Assembly (NCBI RefSeq): GCF_900112755.1
Contig: NZ_FOMW01000008.1
Span: forward strand, 1-64,000
Direction of reading: 5' to 3'
From: Sulfitobacter brevis
GTDB taxonomy: Bacteria; Pseudomonadota; Alphaproteobacteria; Rhodobacterales; Rhodobacteraceae
Length of the DNA stretch: 64,000 nt
In this document: positions 61,032 to 64,000 of the stretch, in pieces
Numbering within the stretch: the stretch's first letter is position 1
How the letters are laid out: the number at the start of each line of letters is the position of its first letter
The notes under the pieces: generated by a model
Told to the model about the DNA's origin: nothing
The model's database searches: none
Seen by the model: only the letters and a program-made list of their open reading frames with translations
Position numbers and translations under genes: made by a program

Positions 61032-61949
61032 CTACCCGTGTTCCGGAACTGCTGTGATCATCGTGCCGTCGCGCAAGTGTTGAATGACATTATCCACGGC
61101 AAGTTGCCCCATCGCCCTACGCGTCTCGACTGTTGCGCTGCCCACGTGTGGCAGCAAGACGACGTTGGACAGATCCCGCAATGCCTGTGGAATGGCAGGT
61201 TCGTTCTCAAACACATCCAACCCGGCCCAGCCCAGCGTCTTTGTTTGCAATGCAGTGATCAAAGCCGGCTCATCGACAACGGAGCCGCGGCTGACGTTGA
61301 TTAATGTCCCCTGTGGGCCAAGGGCCTCAAGAACCGGCGCATTGACGATATTTTTGGTGCCCGACCCGCCGGGTGTGACACACACCAGTACGTCACAGGC
61401 GGCCGCCATATCGACCAGATTATCATAATAGGGGTAGGGCACGTCTTTCTTTGTCCGGGAATGGTACACAATCTTGGGCGTCCAAGGGGCAAATTTGTCG
61501 GCGATCGCTTGCCCGATACGTCCCAGTCCAAGAATGCCAATCGTCTGATTGTCGGCCGAGCGTGTCAGGGGCGCAGCGCCTGACGTTTCCCAGTTGCCCG
61601 AGCGTGCCCAAGCGTCATCCCGCAGCGCTTCGCGGTAACACATCAGCATCAGCATGACGGTCGTGGTTGCAACCTCGGAGTTCAGGACGTTGGGCGTGTG
61701 TGAAACAATGATGCCTTGGGCCGTCGCTGCATCTATGTCGATTGCATCATAGCCAACGCCATAGTTGCTTATTGCCTTCAGGTTCGGCAGCCCTTCCATC
61801 AGCGTGCGCGCAATGCCCACACCGCTGCTGGTGAGAACGTGGGTGATTTTCTCAGCCGGAAAATCGTCAGGGCTGTGGATGGTAAAGACCCGTGCGAGTT
61901 GTTCACGCATATCATCTGAGATGCGGCCAAGTTGGAGAAGATCAGACAT
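61032..61949 (-). CDS. D-isomer-specific 2-hydroxyacid dehydrogenase
   Basis: 305 residues. NAD(P)-binding GILGLGRIGQAIADKF; catalytic Arg in NVSRGSVVDEPAL, Glu in GLDVFENEPAIP and His in LLPHVGSATVETR. It belongs to the glyoxylate/hydroxypyruvate reductase group. It reduces or oxidises a short 2-hydroxyacid; in this operon it may handle a product of sugar-acid breakdown (hydroxypyruvate, tartronate or a sulfo-analogue). Last gene of the operon, 28 bp after the SDR gene. Confidence 0.9.
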   Translation of the reverse strand: MSDLLQLGRISDDMREQLARVFTIHSPDDFPAEKITHVLTSSGVGIARTLMEGLPNLKAISNYGVGYDAIDIDAATAQGIIVSHTPNVLNSEVATTTVMLMLMCYREALRDDAWARSGNWETSGAAPLTRSADNQTIGILGLGRIGQAIADKFAPWTPKIVYHSRTKKDVPYPYYDNLVDMAAACDVLVCVTPGGSGTKNIVNAPVLEALGPQGTLINVSRGSVVDEPALITALQTKTLGWAGLDVFENEPAIPQALRDLSNVVLLPHVGSATVETRRAMGQLAVDNVIQHLRDGTMITAVPEHG

Positions 61950-61977
61950 AGTATTCCTCGGGTTTAAAATTCTTTGC

Positions 61978-62745
61978 TCAGCTGTCGCCGTTCAGGTGCA
62001 GCCCGCTGTCCAGCGACAGCACGGTTCCGGTCATCAACCGTGCGCCGGTTGATAACCAATAAACATCCGCAGCTACATCTTCGGGCTGGCCTACCAATTG
62101 CAAGGGGGCACGGGCTTCTTGCAACTCGACGCGCGCATCAAAAACCTGCTTGTTCATCCGCTCGACGAACCCGCCAGCAATCAGCGCAGGACAAACCGCA
62201 TTGACCCGCACCTTGGGCGCCAAGACCCGCGCCAAAGACATGGTCAGCGTGTTGGTGGCCCCCTTCGAAGCCGCGTACGCAATAGAGGAACCCGTGCCCC
62301 AGATTGCCCCGTATGATGATACAATTACCACGCTGCCGCCATCTCCGGCTTTCAGCGCGTCAGCACAGGCCCGCACGATCTGGAACGGACCCACCGTATT
62401 GACGGCAGTGGTCAGCATGAAATCGTCCATCGTTAACGCATCAAGATCGGCGTGCGGCACCATCCGCGTTGTTCCAGCACAGGACACCAGCGCGTCGATC
62501 CGGCCAAATGTCATGGTGGCGAGCGCGGCCAGCTCCCTGCAGTCTTCGTCTTTTGTCACGTCCGACTTCAGCGCCACAGCTTGCACGCCAAGGCGCGCGG
62601 CTTCCTGCTCCAACGCGTCGGCAGCGACCTTTTCGCTATCTAGGAAAAAGCTCAGAACGACGTTCCACCCTTCGCGCATGAAGTGTTGGGCGCAGGCGCG
62701 CCCGATGCCCGATGCGCCACCGGTGATAACGGCTGTCTTAGTCAT
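61978..62745 (-). CDS. Short-chain dehydrogenase/reductase
   Basis: 255 residues. Classical SDR: cofactor loop GGASGIGRACA, NAG-like motif SCAGTT (S in place of N), catalytic Ser in VSSYGAIWG and Tyr/Lys in AYAASKGAT, tail TGTVLSLDSGLHLNG. The cofactor loop lacks the Asp strongly favouring NAD, but DSEK after strand 2 suggests NADP use is possible. Overlaps the beta-hydroxyacid dehydrogenase by 4 bp. Substrate probably a sugar or sugar acid. Confidence 0.9.
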   Translation of the reverse strand: MTKTAVITGGASGIGRACAQHFMREGWNVVLSFFLDSEKVAADALEQEAARLGVQAVALKSDVTKDEDCRELAALATMTFGRIDALVSCAGTTRMVPHADLDALTMDDFMLTTAVNTVGPFQIVRACADALKAGDGGSVVIVSSYGAIWGTGSSIAYAASKGATNTLTMSLARVLAPKVRVNAVCPALIAGGFVERMNKQVFDARVELQEARAPLQLVGQPEDVAADVYWLSTGARLMTGTVLSLDSGLHLNGDS

Positions 62746-63647
62746 GGATCAAATCCCTCATCCAGAATGGCAATTTCGTCTTCGTAAAGGCGAACGAGTG
62801 CTGAAAGATCGCTGTCAAACGACAAATCGGGATGCGCCTCCACACGGTCATAAACAGCGCGTGCTGCATCAATGAGCGGGACATCTGCACCGATTTGAGA
62901 CGCCAAGTCTTGCACCAACTCTGCGTCCTTACGCATCAACCCGATAGCGCCCAATCGCGGCTTAAAAGTCTGGCGCGCCATGCGGGGGCCAAAAATACGC
63001 AAGGGTGCGGAATCGGCAAAACCACCTGCAAGTGCAGGTGCGAGGGCCGTAACATCAACACCGGCCTTGCGTGCAAACGCGGTGGTCTCGGCGATAGCGA
63101 TGACATTTGCGGCCACAATCATCTGGTTGCATATTTTTGTCACCTGGCCGCTGCCCGATCCCCCCATATGCGTCACCCGTGCGCTGACGGCGGCGAATAA
63201 AGGCTCCAGCGCCTTGAGGCCCGCCTCGGTTCCGCCAGCAAAAACAATGAGTGCGCCGGTCTCGGCCGCTGCGACCCCACCGCTCACCGGTGCATCAATC
63301 CACGCTATTCCCTGCGCCGCAGCACGTCTGGCAAAGTCGCGGGTGGCGTCTGCGGCGCCGGTCGAAAAATCAGCGATTGCCTGTGCTTTGATGGTTGGGG
63401 CCGAGAACAACCCATCGGCACCAAAAGCAATCGTTGCGACGGCCTCGTGAGAGGACAGGCAAAGCCCGACGAGTTCGGCCTCGGCCATCACCTGTGCAGG
63501 TGTGGTCGCGGCTGTCGCGCCTTCGGCGGCAAGCGTAGCAAGCGGCGCAGGCGATCTGTTCCATGCAATGACCTCATAGCCAGCAGCTAACAGCCGCCGC
63601 GCCATTGGCAGTCCCATGTCACCTAACCCGACAAAGCCGACCCTCAT
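62742..63647 (-). CDS. 3-hydroxyisobutyrate-dehydrogenase-family enzyme
   Basis: 301 residues. NAD loop [17 protein letters not shown], substrate loop [22 protein letters not shown], and catalytic Lys in [11 protein letters not shown]. The family includes tartronate-semialdehyde reductase (GarR), 3-hydroxyisobutyrate dehydrogenase and the sulfolactaldehyde reductase YihU. Coupled by 4-bp overlaps to the IlvD/Edd dehydratase and the SDR. A GarR- or YihU-like role after a dehydratase fits the order. Confidence 0.9.
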   Translation of the reverse strand: MRVGFVGLGDMGLPMARRLLAAGYEVIAWNRSPAPLATLAAEGATAATTPAQVMAEAELVGLCLSSHEAVATIAFGADGLFSAPTIKAQAIADFSTGAADATRDFARRAAAQGIAWIDAPVSGGVAAAETGALIVFAGGTEAGLKALEPLFAAVSARVTHMGGSGSGQVTKICNQMIVAANVIAIAETTAFARKAGVDVTALAPALAGGFADSAPLRIFGPRMARQTFKPRLGAIGLMRKDAELVQDLASQIGADVPLIDAARAVYDRVEAHPDLSFDSDLSALVRLYEDEIAILDEGFDP

Positions 63648-64000
63648 CCAATCGGGTCCTTTTCCCAGATTACATTGCCGCTGTGTGTCACGGCACCTTT
63701 GTCCGCAGGGCCGACAGTTGCCGCGTATTTCTCCAGCAATCCACCGAGAGCGATAGTTGGACGGTCGGGTCGGTCTGCGCGACGCGCGGCGAGGGTGGCG
63801 TCGTCGATCTGCATGGACAGCGTACAGACGCCTGCGTTGGCATCAATGTCGATGATATCCCCGTCCCGCAGCAGGCCAATCGGGCCCTCGCTCGCGGCCT
63901 CGGGGCAGACATAGCCGATACACATACCACGGGTCGCGCCGGAAAAACGGCCATCAGTGATCAGGGCAACTTTTTCGCCATTTCCTTGGCCGTAAATCAG
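63644..64000 (-). CDS. IlvD/Edd-family dehydratase, C-terminal part (cut by window end)
   Basis: Open to base 64000, so the N-terminal about 450 residues are outside. The visible end reads [34 protein letters not shown] in two adjoining segments, the signature of dihydroxy-acid and phosphogluconate dehydratases, followed by [17 protein letters not shown]. Sugar-acid dehydratases (xylonate, galactonate, sulfogluconate) belong here. The operon lacks branched-chain amino-acid genes, so a sugar-acid substrate is more likely than dihydroxyisovalerate. Confidence 0.88.
   Translation of the reverse strand: MIYGQGNGEKVALITDGRFSGATRGMCIGYVCPEAASEGPIGLLRDGDIIDIDANAGVCTLSMQIDDATLAARRADRPDRPTIALGGLLEKYAATVGPADKGAVTHSGNVIWEKDPIG

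Noticed and set aside
1-64000. tRNA, rRNA or CRISPR features
   Set aside because: No cloverleaf, rRNA-like or regularly spaced repeat sequence was found on reading; a tRNAscan or CRISPR search was not possible.

Overview
The window looks like an accessory, heavily rearranged region of a marine alphaproteobacterium of the Rhodobacteraceae (Roseobacter group). This is inferred from gene content: a CuyA-type cysteate sulfo-lyase, an HpsN/HisD-type sulfonate dehydrogenase, a DMGDH-like oxidase, methanethiol oxidase, and ATGA-coupled operons with alphaproteobacterial codon use. No rRNA, tRNA, CRISPR array, replication or partition gene was seen, so chromosome and plasmid cannot be told apart.

Layout, left half. 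1-4342 holds two MerR-type metal sensors, YnfA, and a three-gene membrane operon behind a MerR-type promoter with a 20-nt spacer. 4778-10157 is a plus-strand copper-handling cluster: BNR/Asp-box protein, DUF411, a Met-rich microprotein, cytochrome c, Met-rich secreted protein, two SCO-type proteins and PCu(A)C. 10906-12581 is a sodium:solute symporter with a tiny membrane partner. 13238-16761 has a cysteine synthase, a secreted protein and a CadC-like TPR regulator. 17201-25532 links methanethiol oxidase, a 2Fe-2S ferredoxin, a sensor kinase, a response regulator split by a complete IS21-family element, an HbpS/GlcG-like protein and an ankyrin protein.

Middle. 25624-26708 is a convergent lipoprotein/L,D-transpeptidase cassette that recurs almost unchanged at 48848-49931. 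It is followed by a sterol-desaturase-like enzyme, a CDF transporter and a CsoR-type regulator with an MFS exporter. Divergent from these are a His-rich protein, a HupE/UreJ protein and a membrane-anchored protein. 32.8-36.3 kb is a sulfur-handling group: decayed rhodanese, DUF442 protein, periplasmic rhodanese, an unusual membrane one-component regulator (PhnD-like sensor, TM, LuxR HTH) and a secreted DsrE protein. 36643-40636 is a minus-strand periplasmic thiol operon (DsbD with a frameshift, TlpA-like, L,D-transpeptidase, DsbA) divergent from a QseBC-like two-component system.

Right part. 42970-48422 has DUF302, TVP38, a SoxB-like metallophosphatase with an AcfC-like binding protein, an IS3 remnant and a DUF3179 protein. 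50.2-51.1 kb is a scrap yard of IS3 and IS5 pieces. 51122-60036 is a C3-sulfonate cluster: broken YeiH exporter, HisD-type dehydrogenase, Asp/Glu-type racemase, DegT aminotransferase, CuyA, DMGDH-like oxidase and LysR regulator. Together these would fit oxidation of an amino-alcohol sulfonate (D-cysteinolate is the best guess) to cysteate, racemisation, and desulfonation to pyruvate, ammonia and sulfite. 61032-64000 is an operon of a 2-hydroxyacid dehydrogenase, an SDR, a beta-hydroxyacid dehydrogenase and an IlvD/Edd dehydratase cut by the window end.

Recurring themes are metal homeostasis, organosulfur and inorganic sulfur chemistry, periplasmic thiol redox, and gene decay next to insertion sequences.
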